From Sphingobacteriales bacterium (GTDB lineage Bacteria; Bacteroidota; Bacteroidia; Chitinophagales; Chitinophagaceae): a DNA stretch of 64,000 bases. The DNA lies in NCBI GenBank assembly GCA_012270485.1, contig JAAXIF010000077.1, positions 27,368 to 91,367 on the forward strand. The letters run 5' to 3'. The position numbers were made by a program, and so were the translations under genes. The notes under the pieces are model-generated. The model was not told the DNA's origin and did not search any database. It saw nothing but the letters and a program-made list of their open reading frames with translations. Below, one piece after another: positions 63,732 to 64,000 of the stretch; within the stretch, counting starts at the first letter, position 1, and each line of letters starts with the position of its first letter.

Positions 63732-64000
63732 ATGTTACATCATTTTACAGACCATGTCAATTGGCTATCTTTCTTTCTGAGCACTCTCGCTTATTTTCTG
63801 ATTGGTGCCATTTGGTACAGTTTTTTATTTTCAAAAGCCTGGGTACGTTTATCCAATATTGACATGAATGATCCGAATGCCAAAAAAGGAGCCGGTGCTA
63901 TTATGGGGATCAGCTTTATTTTCATGGCTGTTTCTTGTGTTGGGTTAACTATTTTTAGACAAATGGTTCCTATGAATAACTATATGGATGCTTTTCATCT
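63732..64000 (+). CDS. DUF1761-family membrane protein, 3' end beyond window
   Basis: An open frame from ATG 63732 running off the right edge (89 residues seen). The start NWLSFFLSTLAYFLIGAIWY and FLFSKAWVRL match the DUF1761 pattern, followed by NAKKGAGAIMGISFIFM with a second hydrophobic helix. Function unknown; members are small inner-membrane proteins with four helices. Confidence 0.75.
   Translation, partial: MLHHFTDHVNWLSFFLSTLAYFLIGAIWYSFLFSKAWVRLSNIDMNDPNAKKGAGAIMGISFIFMAVSCVGLTIFRQMVPMNNYMDAFH

Overview
The window looks like chromosomal DNA of a Bacteroidota bacterium, most likely from the Chitinophagaceae or a close relative. The evidence is AT-rich sequence, little Shine-Dalgarno signal, several promoters of the Bacteroidota type (TTTG/TTG, about 19-23 nt, TAnnTTTG), a type IX secretion (T9SS) C-terminal domain, futalosine-pathway menaquinone genes, Rcp1-type response regulators and DUF2911/DUF2452/DUF1761 proteins. 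The genus cannot be fixed from sequence alone.

Layout. 1-8.0 kb: two secreted proteins on the minus strand, an NHL-repeat protein cut by the window edge and a 2276-residue LamG/Ig/HYR surface protein carrying a Cys/His/Lys tandem repeat and a T9SS tail. 8.4 kb: tRNA-Cys with its terminator. 8.5-12.9 kb: housekeeping genes (nucleoside phosphorylase, dapF, corA, NUDIX, a queuosine-precursor transporter). 13.0-24.1 kb: a surface-glycan cluster with a YfhO membrane protein, five glycosyltransferases or GT-like proteins and four methyltransferase-like proteins. 24.1-34.4 kb: mqnA and purB divergently arranged, bestrophin, a large propeller-amidohydrolase, a DsrE-like protein and tex. 34.7-38.5 kb: a three-gene phosphorelay. 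38.6-45.3 kb: an exonuclease/GIY-YIG fusion, two very small membrane or lipoprotein genes, valS, a GNAT enzyme and an erythromycin-esterase-like protein.

45.4-52.7 kb is the most notable region. It is a compact defence island, hsdR-hsdS-prrC-hsdM: a type I restriction-modification operon with an embedded PrrC-type anticodon nuclease. In PrrC from E. coli the nuclease is held silent by the restriction complex and cuts tRNA-Lys when a phage disables restriction. The catalytic Arg/Glu/His set is visible here. The island is bounded by a 61-bp imperfect direct repeat containing the last ten codons and stop of the neighbouring lrp/asnC gene. The two copies differ only synonymously in those codons, which suggests the island entered at the 3' end of lrp and brought its own replacement gene end. 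No integrase is present.

52.7-64 kb: lrp divergent from ahcY, a GH20 hexosaminidase, a PepSY-like exported protein, a BamA/D15-like outer membrane protein, DUF2911, DUF2452 and YhcH-family proteins, a UbiD-family decarboxylase (possibly the last futalosine-pathway step, matching mqnA) and a partial DUF1761 membrane protein.

Intergenic spaces repeatedly carry several families of short-unit inverted repeats. They often sit at gene 3' ends, some reach into coding sequence, and similar words occur inside valS. The supplied reading frames allow TTG and GTG starts; where an ATG a few codons downstream fits better, that start is used and stated.
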